NCBI RefSeq assembly: GCF_014205215.1
Contig: NZ_JACHNC010000001.1
Span: forward strand, 10,102,501-10,166,500
DNA: 64,000 nt
Direction of reading: 5' to 3'
Source: Actinoplanes lobatus
Lineage (GTDB): Bacteria; Actinomycetota; Actinomycetes; Mycobacteriales; Micromonosporaceae
Under the pieces are notes generated by a model. It saw nothing but the letters and a program-made list of their open reading frames with translations, did no database searches and was not told the origin of the DNA. Every line of letters begins with the position of its first letter. Position 1 is the first letter of the stretch. Shown here piece after piece: positions 8,310 through 16,741 of the stretch. Both the position numbers and the translations under genes were made by a program.

Positions 8310-9929
8310 TCAGTCTTCCGGTAGGTCGGGCTGGTCGATCGAGGCCGCATTCTTTGGCCGCTTCACACTGATGACGACGTCTTTCCCGGTGTACTTCTTG
8401 ATCAGAAAGATCAGGTTCTGGCCGTCGACGAGCTGCATGCGTCCGTGCTCGTACGCTTTCTGGCGGCCGCCGGAGGTGAACCATGAGGTCGTGACCAGGA
8501 TTCCTCGTCCCGCCTTCTTTTCCTCCATGGCGCCGGCCAACTCGCGGATGTGATTGACCCCGACGACGTTCTTGTAGTGCTTGGCCTGGATGATGGTGAC
8601 CCCGCCGACGAACGGGTCCGGGTTCTTGACCACCGCGTCGACACCATCGTCCTTACTGGATGTGGTGGTCCATCCCTGCATGCCCATCGCCTCGAAGACT
8701 TGGCGTACAAGATGTTCGAATTCCCCGTGTCCCATCTGCATGAGGTCGGGCCGGTGATCGAGCGTCGAGACGGCGTCGAGGCCTTCGATGAAGGCGAACT
8801 TGCTCAGATCGAAGACAAGGATGGGCTCGATCGGCATCAGCGCGTAAGGGTGCTCGGATACGCGCGCGCGAAGGTAAGGCAAACAGTCGGCTGGTCTGAC
8901 ACGATCCAGGACGAGTTCTTCAAAAGCCGCTCGTTCGACGTCCAAGCTGATCAGGCATGGATACTCCTGCCTCCCGGTCGCCGGGTTGATCGAGTCCACG
9001 TGCCCGTTGAAGGCAACCTCTCGGAGGTGCTCGTCGGCGTCGAACAGATCTCTGATGGCCAGCAGCGTCACCTGTGCGATCACGTCGCGGTAAAGCCTCT
9101 TGATCTCTGAATCCGGCCGTTTGGTCTCGACTATGGTGTCGGCGTTTTGGCCGCTCTGGATGTACCGGAAGGTCTTCGCCGTCGGTACGACGTCAGTTCC
9201 CGGAAGCTGTAGCTGGACCACGACCTGCTCTGCGTCGCGGTTGTAGGCGACCTCCGCGCGACGCGGGAAGTCGGGGGGAAGAAGTAGCCGCGAGAGTACC
9301 TGCTCGCAGTACCGCTCCACGCTGGGTCGGCGGCGCTCGCTGAAGGCCTCAATCTCTGCATCGATCTGTCGGTTGTGTTCCGCGCATTCCGCCTGTTCCC
9401 GGGCCATCCGCGCATCGAACGCCGCTCGCGCCTGCACCAGATGCTGGTGCCGGTCACGCTCCCGCGCCTCCCAGAACGCCATTGCGTCGTCGAACCGCCG
9501 TCGCGCCCGCGACACTGCCGCCGCGTGCCGTTCTCGGCCTCCGAAGATCGTCGACAGCATTCCCGGCGCGGCCGGTTCGAATTGCCGCCACTCAGGCCGT
9601 TGCGCCGGGGTGGCCAGACTCCCCGCGTCGAAGGCGGATGGTTTGAAGGTTCGCTTGAAGCGCTGGAGGTCGATCCGCGCGGTGCGGCGAATGCCCTCGA
9701 GGAGAAGTCCGTCAAGTATCGCCACCCACCGGGTGACGTCGGCGGTTCTGCGCTCGGCCTCATCCCGGCGCGAGGCGCAGTATTTCGCCCGCTCGTCTCG
9801 CGCAGCGGCAGCGGCGGCGCGCTCGGCGTCGCGCTGATCACGCTGGGCCTGTTTCAGCTGGTTCTGCTGCATTCGGAAGAACTCGGAGTTGCCCGATCGT
9901 CTGTTCGAAGCCATCAGCCACCCGTCCAC
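8310..9929 (-). CDS. Mrr-like restriction endonuclease with N-terminal coiled coil
   Basis: A 539-aa protein. Residues about 18-65 are a charged, Ala/Arg/Gln-rich coiled coil, followed by a middle region of unknown fold. The C-terminal domain (from about residue 400) is Mrr_cat-like: FEHLVRQVFEAMGMQGW, DDGVDAVV (Asp 431 position), IIQAKHYKNVV (QxK at about 448-450), then GILVTTSWFTSGGR and LVDGQNL. The D-QAK arrangement is the usual catalytic signature, so it probably cuts DNA. Mrr relatives cut modified DNA, and this may be a type IV defence enzyme. It could also start at the ATG five codons in. It sits at the edge of a large restriction island, transcribed in the same direction as the next two genes but separated from them by 190 bp. 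Confidence 0.85.
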   Translation of the reverse strand: MDGWLMASNRRSGNSEFFRMQQNQLKQAQRDQRDAERAAAAAARDERAKYCASRRDEAERRTADVTRWVAILDGLLLEGIRRTARIDLQRFKRTFKPSAFDAGSLATPAQRPEWRQFEPAAPGMLSTIFGGRERHAAAVSRARRRFDDAMAFWEARERDRHQHLVQARAAFDARMAREQAECAEHNRQIDAEIEAFSERRRPSVERYCEQVLSRLLLPPDFPRRAEVAYNRDAEQVVVQLQLPGTDVVPTAKTFRYIQSGQNADTIVETKRPDSEIKRLYRDVIAQVTLLAIRDLFDADEHLREVAFNGHVDSINPATGRQEYPCLISLDVERAAFEELVLDRVRPADCLPYLRARVSEHPYALMPIEPILVFDLSKFAFIEGLDAVSTLDHRPDLMQMGHGEFEHLVRQVFEAMGMQGWTTTSSKDDGVDAVVKNPDPFVGGVTIIQAKHYKNVVGVNHIRELAGAMEEKKAGRGILVTTSWFTSGGRQKAYEHGRMQLVDGQNLIFLIKKYTGKDVVISVKRPKNAASIDQPDLPED

Positions 9930-10122
9930 ATCCGTGAGACTCAGGCTAACTACGACATCGATTCAGGTCGAGACTTTGTGTGCTCAGTTCAATGCTCTCC
10001 GTAACATCGCCGATCGGCGGGGCGCCTCCATCCAATGATGTTCTGCCACCGTTCGCCGGACCGCGATGGCAGCAAGGCGAACAGGCGCGCTATGGGAAGC
10101 GCGCCTTGTGCGGGCGTCGGGT

Positions 10123-11262
10123 TCACATACCGCCCGGATCAAGGCTGCTGTCGAGGTCTCGGGCGGTTCGGCGTCGGATCTCCTTGATGCGGACCACGTC
10201 GCCGCTGACCGAGTCGGTGGTGTGCCAGAAGCCGAGCCCATCGGTTGAGATCTTCGACTCGGGTGCGTCAGCTCCGAGTGTCTCCAGTTTGACGGCGCGA
10301 CCCGCTGCAGACAGCGTCGAGTGGATCTGTCCGTTGTAGCGGACCCGGCCGTCGGCGAGTAGTTCACCGTAATGGGTGATGCCGCGATAGTCGCCGTGGA
10401 GGGCGGCTCCTGGCCGGAGGCGCCCGGCGGCGATCATGTCGGTCACCTTGATCAGTCGTTCCTGCGCGGTCACCGCCTGCTGGGTCCGGCGGCCGGCGAT
10501 GGGCCTGTCGTTACCTGGCAGGGCGGGCGGTGTGGTGATCGCGAGGTGCGGTGGGTTCTCCGCGGTGCCGGAGGGAAGAACCGGCTGGCCGACCGGTGCC
10601 GCGAAATCGAAGGTGGCGTGAGCCCGGATCAGACTCGTGCGGATCTCGTCGGTGGTCAGCCGGGGCAGGCGCCGGTCGAGGAGAGCGACAAGCTCGGCCG
10701 CCGGCTCGATCCCGCTGAACATGCTGGTCAGCTCGGCGTGAACCTGACGGTCGACGAAGAAGCTCTTCCACAGCTCGTCGATTCGGTGGTCTCGCATGTT
10801 TTCCTTGCTCAGTAGGCTGAGCAATTCCACGGCGCGCTCGGGGTCGTCGATGCGAACGGCCCTGAACAGTTTCTGCTCGATGGGCACGGGGGCGTGCGCG
10901 TTGTAGATCCGCCACTGCATGCCGTCGGTGAGCGCGACCCACTCGACTCCGGCGGCTGTCGCGTACGCGATTGTCTGGTTAGCCCAGCGCGGCACGTCCA
11001 GGTTCTCGCCAAGGCCTTTCGCCTCAATGAACAGCCTTGGTGTGTGCAGGAGCAGGAGGGCGTAGTCGACCGGGTTGTCGGTGCCTTTGCGCCGGTACTC
11101 GTGGGAGACCTCGTCGGGGTCCCGCAAATCCCAGCCGAGCGCTTCGATGATCGGGCTGATCAGGCTCGCCTTGGTGTTCTGCTCGCCGAGCCGGTGCGGA
11201 TTCCGCTGGAAGCGCTCCAGCCGTTCAGCGCACTGCTTAACGACGTCTCGCAGGTCGAGCAC
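10123..11262 (-). CDS. HsdR_N-type nuclease-like protein with C-terminal RAMA-like domain
   Basis: A 379-aa protein. The N-terminal third resembles the type I restriction R-subunit N-terminal domain: QNTKASLISPIIEALGWD, NPVDYALLL, LFIEAKGLGENLD (a D...ExK PD-(D/E)XK-type site), then NQTIAYATAAGVEWVALTDG and QWRIYN. There is no helicase. The last 90 residues (DMIAAGRLRPGAALHGD, GELLADGRVRYNG, STLSAAGRAVKLE) have the look of a RAMA domain, a module found in restriction and modification proteins and proposed to read DNA modification. GTG start with GAAGG upstream. It lies between the Mrr-like enzyme and the SMC-like operon, so a modification-sensing nuclease or regulatory role is plausible. The RAMA call is by eye. 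Confidence 0.6.
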   Translation of the reverse strand: MLDLRDVVKQCAERLERFQRNPHRLGEQNTKASLISPIIEALGWDLRDPDEVSHEYRRKGTDNPVDYALLLLHTPRLFIEAKGLGENLDVPRWANQTIAYATAAGVEWVALTDGMQWRIYNAHAPVPIEQKLFRAVRIDDPERAVELLSLLSKENMRDHRIDELWKSFFVDRQVHAELTSMFSGIEPAAELVALLDRRLPRLTTDEIRTSLIRAHATFDFAAPVGQPVLPSGTAENPPHLAITTPPALPGNDRPIAGRRTQQAVTAQERLIKVTDMIAAGRLRPGAALHGDYRGITHYGELLADGRVRYNGQIHSTLSAAGRAVKLETLGADAPESKISTDGLGFWHTTDSVSGDVVRIKEIRRRTARDLDSSLDPGGM

Positions 11263-11326
11263 CCTTCACTCCCGTCTGTCACCTCGGCCACCAGATCCGC
11301 CGCGCCGTCGTTCGTGGAACTGGTGG

Positions 11327-11524
11327 TCACGGACGGATCAGAGCAGCGATTCTCTCGCATGACTGCGAGTCGAGGGCGACGGCATACCGGTCGATCGCTT
11401 CGAGTAGTTGCGTGGGATAGGCGCCGATGGCATGCATCGTCGGCTTCTCGAGCCGGCTGCGCAATTGGGCAACGGTCTGACCCAACTGCTTACCACCATG
11501 ATCGGAGAGAACCAGAACCCGCAT
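11327..11524 (-). CDS. small conserved-looking protein, 65 aa, unknown function
   Basis: A start at 11524 is favoured by a strong GGGGGAGG ribosome binding site 7-8 bases upstream. The protein begins MRVLVLSDHGGKQLGQTV and is compact and mixed alpha/beta, without membrane segments or Cys motifs. The beta-strand MRVLVLSD followed by GGK is vaguely reminiscent of small nucleotide-binding folds. I do not recognise a family. It lies between the 679-aa protein and the HsdR_N/RAMA gene and may be cotranscribed with the latter (64 bp gap). Confidence 0.6.
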   Translation of the reverse strand: MRVLVLSDHGGKQLGQTVAQLRSRLEKPTMHAIGAYPTQLLEAIDRYAVALDSQSCERIAALIRP

Positions 11525-11639
11525 TGACAGCCTCCCCCAGTGAGGGACTTCGCCACGCGTATCACGAAAGGTAAACGAGTAGCTACTACCGGCTTTCGTT
11601 GAGTTGGGTTCGGGCACGTGAATGGGGTCAGCTTCTGGG

Positions 11640-13679
11640 TCAGCGGAAGCTCGCGGTGGGCAGGTGGTCGCCGACGTAGCCGATGTGAATACGGCGGGTC
11701 CGGCCTCCGGTGTCGTCGTGGAAGTGGATCCGCGGACACGGCGTACCGCCCTGCTGGATCTTGATGTGGGCCTGCATGTAGGCCCGACCTGACGCCTCCA
11801 CTTGAACTGGCACCGCGAAGGTGCGCGCCTCTCGCAGCCTCGGCATCGTCGTGGTCGTCTCCGATTCGCTCAGCGCAACCCACGTCGCCGGGACCGCGGC
11901 ACCGCCCGATGGAGGCGCTTGGCACCAGGCCAGGAACGAATTGGTCCAGGCGCCGGTCGACCGCGCCTCGGCGTAAGCATTCAGCGCTGCGAGTGCCTGC
12001 CAGATCTTGATTGCCCACCGCTCCGCCTGGGGATGCACGTCGAGCCCGGCCGCCGCGTCCGAGGTGGCCCCGATCGACAGGAACGGCAGCCGGGCCGCCA
12101 GTTCGAGCGTCTCGACCACGTTGCCGGGCAGGATCATCTGGCCTGGCGTCTCCTGCCCGGCGACGTGCACGTGATGGGCGGACAGCTCGGATTCAAGCCA
12201 GCGGATCCGGGCGCGCAGGCGCTCGTTGTCCCGTTCCAGGTCGGTCAGCTCGATCTCGCCGAGTTCCCAACCCAGCCGCAGGTCCTCGACCTCCCCGCGC
12301 ATCTTCTGCTCCTCAGTGAGCTGAACGGTCAGGTCGTCGATCTCGGCGTACAGCATCGCAATCTCCGCACCGGCCTCCGCGAGCTTCTCGCCGGCACCGG
12401 CGTTCGCCGCCATCGATCGCAGCAGCAGGTCCTGCAGGGCGAGACGCTCCGCGGTCAGAGTCTCGACTTCGGCTGGCTCGTCGACCAGCGCGATCGCGCT
12501 CGGATCGACACCGGCCAGCGTGAGCGTGGCCCGCAGCAGCCGGTTCCGCTCGGCGGTCTCGGCCGGCGCCGGCACCTCGGGCGCGGTGACACTGCCGCTG
12601 AGGCCGGGGAGCAGTGTCGGTTCGCCGGGGGTCGGAAACAACGCCGGGTGCTCGGCCGGCGTCCGCCGATCCGGCATGGTCCGCGCCGCGGAGCCGCGCG
12701 ACAGAGCGCGGCGGACCAGCACGTAGGACGCGGGCGGCGGGCGGCGGGTGGACAGGGTCAGAACCTGGTCCCGTACGGCGTTGGCCGACCGCTGCCCGAG
12801 CGCGCGCATGCTGGCCGCAGACAGGATGCGGTGCCGCCGCGGAAACGGCTCGTTCGGCGTCAGCCCCGGCAGATATGTCCGCATCCCGCCGCCGTACACC
12901 TGCAGATGCGTACCGACCCGGCGGTTGAAGGCCGCCGCCGACGCGACATTGTGCAACCGCACCACCACAGCCACCCCGGTGACATCCCGAGCGAGCCGTC
13001 TGGCGAATCGCGCCTGGTCCTCCGGTTGTTGCGGATCAGGGCTGAAGACGATCACCGGAACCCGGCGGCTGGGGTCGAACAGCCAGCCGCGGAGCTCATC
13101 GATGTGGCCCTCGGTAATGTCGAGAACCTCTGACGTCAACGGCAGCGACGCGTCCGTGCCCTCGACCTCGGCGAGCAGGTCACGGATCAGCCGCGGACTG
13201 CCGGGCCGCACCGGTGCGGTCTCCGGAACCCGGTGGTGCTCCAGGTCCAGCCACACCCAGGACCGTTGCGGCCACGGCGGTTCGGCGCCGAACAACGTCG
13301 CCGGTTCGCCCGTCTCCGCGAACGGAGCAGCCTGCTCGGCCTGATGGGGCACTGCGATGCGCAGCGAGGTGGTCCACCGGTTTCCGTCGGCCAGCCGCTC
13401 CTCGAGTCGGAACACCGCCGCCTGCAGCCGTCGGCCGGTCGACCGGTCGGTGTACGCCCCGACACTGCCCCGCACGACACGGTGCGTATCGTCTGCCTCC
13501 GCTTCCGCGCCGCCGCCGGTCAGCAACTGTGCCGCGCTGACCGGCACGTTCTTGCCGGTGGCCCAGGAGGCGAAGAGTTCCGCCGCCCGCGACCGCAGGT
13601 CGGGCTCGGCCGAGTTGAACATGCTTCGGTAGACCAGCTCGGCCGGCACCTCCCGGCTCGGCTGCCAGCTGCCGCTCAC
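11640..13679 (-). CDS. 679-aa coiled-coil protein of the SMC-like operon, unknown function
   Basis: The start is GTG 13679, which overlaps the previous stop as GTGA; the longer frame upstream is only the other frame of the preceding gene. The protein has an N-terminal globular part of about 380 residues (LASWATG-like helix, then a region with VPVIVFSPDPQ and VTGVAVVVRLHNVASAAAF), a predicted coiled coil near residues 430-530 (EKLAEAGAEIAMLYAEIDDL, then DLERDNERLRARIRWLESEL), and a C-terminal domain ending PRIHFHDDTGGRTRRIHIGY. No catalytic motif is recognisable. Tight coupling to an SMC-like ATPase suggests a partner or effector of that ATPase. Confidence 0.75.
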   Translation of the reverse strand: MSGSWQPSREVPAELVYRSMFNSAEPDLRSRAAELFASWATGKNVPVSAAQLLTGGGAEAEADDTHRVVRGSVGAYTDRSTGRRLQAAVFRLEERLADGNRWTTSLRIAVPHQAEQAAPFAETGEPATLFGAEPPWPQRSWVWLDLEHHRVPETAPVRPGSPRLIRDLLAEVEGTDASLPLTSEVLDITEGHIDELRGWLFDPSRRVPVIVFSPDPQQPEDQARFARRLARDVTGVAVVVRLHNVASAAAFNRRVGTHLQVYGGGMRTYLPGLTPNEPFPRRHRILSAASMRALGQRSANAVRDQVLTLSTRRPPPASYVLVRRALSRGSAARTMPDRRTPAEHPALFPTPGEPTLLPGLSGSVTAPEVPAPAETAERNRLLRATLTLAGVDPSAIALVDEPAEVETLTAERLALQDLLLRSMAANAGAGEKLAEAGAEIAMLYAEIDDLTVQLTEEQKMRGEVEDLRLGWELGEIELTDLERDNERLRARIRWLESELSAHHVHVAGQETPGQMILPGNVVETLELAARLPFLSIGATSDAAAGLDVHPQAERWAIKIWQALAALNAYAEARSTGAWTNSFLAWCQAPPSGGAAVPATWVALSESETTTTMPRLREARTFAVPVQVEASGRAYMQAHIKIQQGGTPCPRIHFHDDTGGRTRRIHIGYVGDHLPTASFR

Positions 13680-14047
13680 CGCGACCCGGCCATCGCGGCG
13701 GCCTGCAGGCGCTCGGCCACCGCGACCAGCTCGGCTCGCAACCGCAGCAGTTCGCCGACTGTCAGTCCCAGCTCGTACCGGTGATGGTGGCCAGCCCGGG
13801 ACAGCGCCCACCACAGATAACCGGCCCGCCGAGCGATCTCCTCACCCGCGTACGCCGACAGCATCAGCAACTTGGGCCGCTGCGCGCGGACCACGCCGAT
13901 CTCCGGCCGCACTCGTGCCCAGAACCGGTCGAGCGCCGCCTCCAGCTCCAGCCGCAGCAGCCAGGCACAGGCCCGCGGCCACGTTCCCCGGGCGCCCGGC
14001 ACGGTGGTGGTCAACAGCCGGTCCGCAGTCGCCAGGTACGTGCTCAT
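13676..14047 (-). CDS. 123-aa helical protein of the SMC-like operon
   Basis: ATG 14047 overlaps the stop of the upstream ATPase gene by 4 bp and the stop overlaps the next GTG by 4 bp, so the three genes form one translationally coupled unit. The protein is almost all helix (LLRLELEAALDRFWARVRPE, YAGEEIARRAGYLWWALSRA, LRLRAELVAVAERLQAAA) with no Cys or membrane segment. A short RAGHHH cluster is present, but I would not call a HEPN nuclease on it. It may be a small bridging subunit between the ATPase and the 679-aa protein. Confidence 0.75.
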   Translation of the reverse strand: MSTYLATADRLLTTTVPGARGTWPRACAWLLRLELEAALDRFWARVRPEIGVVRAQRPKLLMLSAYAGEEIARRAGYLWWALSRAGHHHRYELGLTVGELLRLRAELVAVAERLQAAAMAGSR

Positions 14048-16449
14048 CGGAGCCTCTCCACCAGGTCGGAGGTGTTCTTCACCAGCGTCGTCATGCTGGC
14101 GCGCCGGGTGCCGTGCGCGCCCTCGGCCACCGCGCGCAACGTATCGGCGGCCCAACTACCGTATGTCTGGTCGAGGTATGGATAGAGTTCATCGCCTCGT
14201 TTGAGATCGCCGAGCAGCGTCAGGGTGAGCCGCTGATGCGCGGTGTTCGCTGCCGCCAGCTTCCGCTCCACCTGCCGGTGTGTAGCGCCCTCCCGGTAAC
14301 GACGTGCCCGGTAGGCGTCCATGGACGCCGCCTCCAGCGCCGACCGGCAGAAGCCGGCCACCACCGGATACCGCGCGTCTTCCGGCAGGGACTGTGCTGC
14401 GGCCAGGGCGAACGCGTCGGCCAGGTACCGGTCGGCCGGGTCGTCGGCCATCCGCAAGTCGACCACCGATCGGGCCCGTCGGCTCACCTCCCAGACCGTC
14501 GCTTCCAGCCCGAGTCGCCGGATCGCCTCCGGCAGCCGATCGTCGTGGGTGAACACCACGACCTGCCGGTTCTTCGCGATCTCGCCGAGTACCTCGGCCA
14601 GACCGTCCACCTTCGCCGGGTCCATACTCTGGACCGGGTCGTCGACGATCACGAACCGGTACGGGCTGGCCTCGGCCGCCGCCCGCGGCAGGAACACCGA
14701 CAGGCCGAGGGCATGCAGCTCGCCTTGGCTCATCACGGCCAGCGCGTTCGCCTCGGAGCCGTCGACGGTCACTGGGAACCGCACCCGCCGTTGGGTGTTG
14801 GCCCCCTCCATCCGCATCTCGCGTAGTTCGACGTTGCTTTCCTGGCGCAGCCGCCGCCAGATGTGCTCCGACTGCCCGACGAACGCCGCCAGCCGCTCAC
14901 TGCGGATCCCGTCGAGTGCGGCGCCGAGCGCGGCCCGTGCCGCCACCAGCCGACTCAGTTCCCTCGCCTCGGTCTGAACCACCTCGGCGGCGGCCAACCA
15001 CCGGCGCAGCGCCGCGGCCGGCTCCTGCCAGACGTTCTGCCGTCGGACCAGCCAGCGGGTGACGGCCTCGACCAGTTCCGCGTAGGCCGTCACGACACGT
15101 TCCCAGGCCACCCGTACGGCCGCCACCCCTGCGGCCGTCCCGGGCAGCTCCGACAGTACTTCGCGCAGCCGTTCGACCGGCTCCGGCAACACGCCGGCCA
15201 GCGCGTTCCCGGCCCGGCTGAGCTCCCGGCGTACCAGCGCGAGGTTTTCCTCAACCGCCCGCCGAGCGGCCTCGACCCGGCCGGTCGCCGACCGCGACTC
15301 CGCGGCGGCGGCCTCCAGCCGCACGGCCGCCGCCTCCGCTTCGGCCCGCCACACCGCATCTAGATTTCCGGTACGGCACACCGGGCACCGCTGATCCCCT
15401 TCAGCCGCGTGGTGGTCGAGCGCCCTGCGCAACAGATCCGCGGTACGTCCGGCCGTCACCGACTCGCTGCCGCCGAGCCGGTTCGCGTCCTCCTGCGCCA
15501 CTACCAGTGAGTCCAGCGTGGACGCCAGATCCGGCAGGTCGTCGTCGAGCAACCGGCGTGCGACGGCCGCAAGCGCCGCGTCGGTGCCCTCACCGTCACC
15601 GGCCGCCAGCCGCGTCAACGTGGTCAGATCGGCCGTGCCGGCCCGGCTGCCAAGCGCCTTGAGCGCCTGCCCTGCACGGTCGTCATCGACCTCGGCGAGC
15701 TGGACCTTCAGCTGGCTGAAACCGGCCTTGACCGCCTTCACGCGGTCCTCGCGCTCCTTGCGGCGTGCCTGCAGCCGGGTGTCGGCGGCGGCCAACGGAC
15801 CCAAGCCGAGAATCGGAGCGAGCGCGTCGTAGAGCTCGGCCGGCTTCGCGGTGATCACCCGCTCCAGGTCCCGGGCCGAGAGAAACGGCCGGTACAGGCC
15901 GACCTTTCCGAGCCAGGCCGGCGCCACCACGGGCTGTCGGGCGGCATCCTCCGGGTTCTTCGCCGCAGCATCCCAGTGCCGGCGGATGGTCACCGGCGGG
16001 TGGTCACCGCCGAGGCGCAGCCGAACCGCGATCTCGGTGTCGCCGTCGTGGTGCAGGTTGCGCCAACCTTCCCGGAACACCACCGGGCGGCCGGCCCAGC
16101 GCATCGAGTCGTCGGTCAGCGCCAACTCGGCCGCCTCGGCGAAACTCGACTTGCCGGAACCATTGCGCCCGATCACCAGGGTCAGGCCCGGCCGTGGCCG
16201 CAGTTCCAGGGTTGCCGCCCGGCCGACCCCACGGAAGCCTGCGACCTCGATCGACTCCAGGAAGACGTCCGGCGATTCCATCTCACCGGGTTCGGCGTCG
16301 CCGTCCCTCGTCAGCGGTTGCGGGGCCGTTCCGGTGGCCAGCGTCGCGTCCAGTTCCTCGTCGCCGTGGAAGGCTGCCAGGACCAGGCCTGCCACCACCG
16401 AATCGGCGCCCGCCAACCGTGCTCTCAGTTCGGTCTCGTCATCCATCAC
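14044..16449 (-). CDS. SMC/Rad50-like AAA ATPase (AAA_23 type)
   Basis: An 801-aa ATPase. Walker A IGRNGSGKSSFAEAAE lies near residues 90-105, followed by a long heptad-rich arm. A CPVCRTG near residue 353 gives half a zinc hook (only one CxxC per chain, as in Rad50). A returning arm leads to the ABC-type C-terminal lobe with VIVDDPVQSMDPAKVDGL and FTHDDRLPEAIRRL. This is the Rad50/RecF-like head that binds DNA ends and works as a dimer. Such ATPases are common as the motor or sensor of defence systems (for example Lamassu LmuB and Wadjet JetC), but the two partner genes here match neither. Two ATGs in tandem give a start ambiguity of one codon; GGGGAA is the ribosome binding site. Confidence 0.85.
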   Translation of the reverse strand: MMDDETELRARLAGADSVVAGLVLAAFHGDEELDATLATGTAPQPLTRDGDAEPGEMESPDVFLESIEVAGFRGVGRAATLELRPRPGLTLVIGRNGSGKSSFAEAAELALTDDSMRWAGRPVVFREGWRNLHHDGDTEIAVRLRLGGDHPPVTIRRHWDAAAKNPEDAARQPVVAPAWLGKVGLYRPFLSARDLERVITAKPAELYDALAPILGLGPLAAADTRLQARRKEREDRVKAVKAGFSQLKVQLAEVDDDRAGQALKALGSRAGTADLTTLTRLAAGDGEGTDAALAAVARRLLDDDLPDLASTLDSLVVAQEDANRLGGSESVTAGRTADLLRRALDHHAAEGDQRCPVCRTGNLDAVWRAEAEAAAVRLEAAAAESRSATGRVEAARRAVEENLALVRRELSRAGNALAGVLPEPVERLREVLSELPGTAAGVAAVRVAWERVVTAYAELVEAVTRWLVRRQNVWQEPAAALRRWLAAAEVVQTEARELSRLVAARAALGAALDGIRSERLAAFVGQSEHIWRRLRQESNVELREMRMEGANTQRRVRFPVTVDGSEANALAVMSQGELHALGLSVFLPRAAAEASPYRFVIVDDPVQSMDPAKVDGLAEVLGEIAKNRQVVVFTHDDRLPEAIRRLGLEATVWEVSRRARSVVDLRMADDPADRYLADAFALAAAQSLPEDARYPVVAGFCRSALEAASMDAYRARRYREGATHRQVERKLAAANTAHQRLTLTLLGDLKRGDELYPYLDQTYGSWAADTLRAVAEGAHGTRRASMTTLVKNTSDLVERLR

Positions 16450-16464
16450 TTCCCCGATCCGTGG

Positions 16465-16676
16465 TCAGCGGCCCCGGCCGCCAGCCACCTGCAGGCAGGC
16501 TTGCATGGTTTCCACCGGTACGCGCATCGCCTCGGCGAGCACCGACAGCACGCCGAGGCGACCACCGCTACGTTCGGTCACGTCGTTATACAGGCCGAGT
16601 AGCGATCGATGAAAGGCGTCGCCACTGTCGGGCAGTCCACGGCAGCCGCGAACCGGCGCACAGCGACGACGTCCAT
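16465..16676 (-). pseudogene. small leader ORF of the SMC-like operon, apparently frameshifted
   Basis: The last 55 or so codons before TGA 16465 look coding (AFHRSLLGLYNDVTERSGGR, LGVLSVLAEAMRVPVETMQA), but that frame has no ATG or GTG downstream of the promoter region. An ATG at 16676 in another frame gives MDVVAVRRFAAAVDC, and the two could be joined by one shift near 16630. It may be a decayed gene, a real gene with an unusual start, or a programmed frameshift. It ends 15 bp before the ATPase start, so it would be the first gene of the operon. Confidence 0.35.
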
Positions 16677-16686
16677 GAGAGCATCG

Positions 16687-16741
16687 ATTGTCAACCGCGT
16701 CAACAATGTTTTGCCTTGACGAGTGTGTACACTGCTGATCG
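16687..16741 (+). promoter_or_regulatory. divergent promoter/operator region with two dyads; probable leaderless GTG start
   Basis: Between the divergent operons lie a 21-bp imperfect palindrome (ATTGT...ACAAT, 16687-16707) and a near-perfect one, AGTGT-GT-ACACT (16722-16733). TACACT at 16728-16733 is a good -10 and would put transcription start at or next to GTG 16741, so the methylase mRNA is probably leaderless. The dyads are good candidates for autoregulation by the methylase's own HTH domain, which would also control the opposite operon. Confidence 0.5.

Noticed and set aside
10060..10250. Plus-strand ORFs between the Mrr-like and HsdR_N genes
   Set aside because: They are short, lack ribosome binding sites and overlap the real minus-strand gene.
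13676..14047. HEPN nuclease in the 123-aa protein
   Set aside because: A single RAGHHH cluster is not enough, and the helical context does not clearly match.
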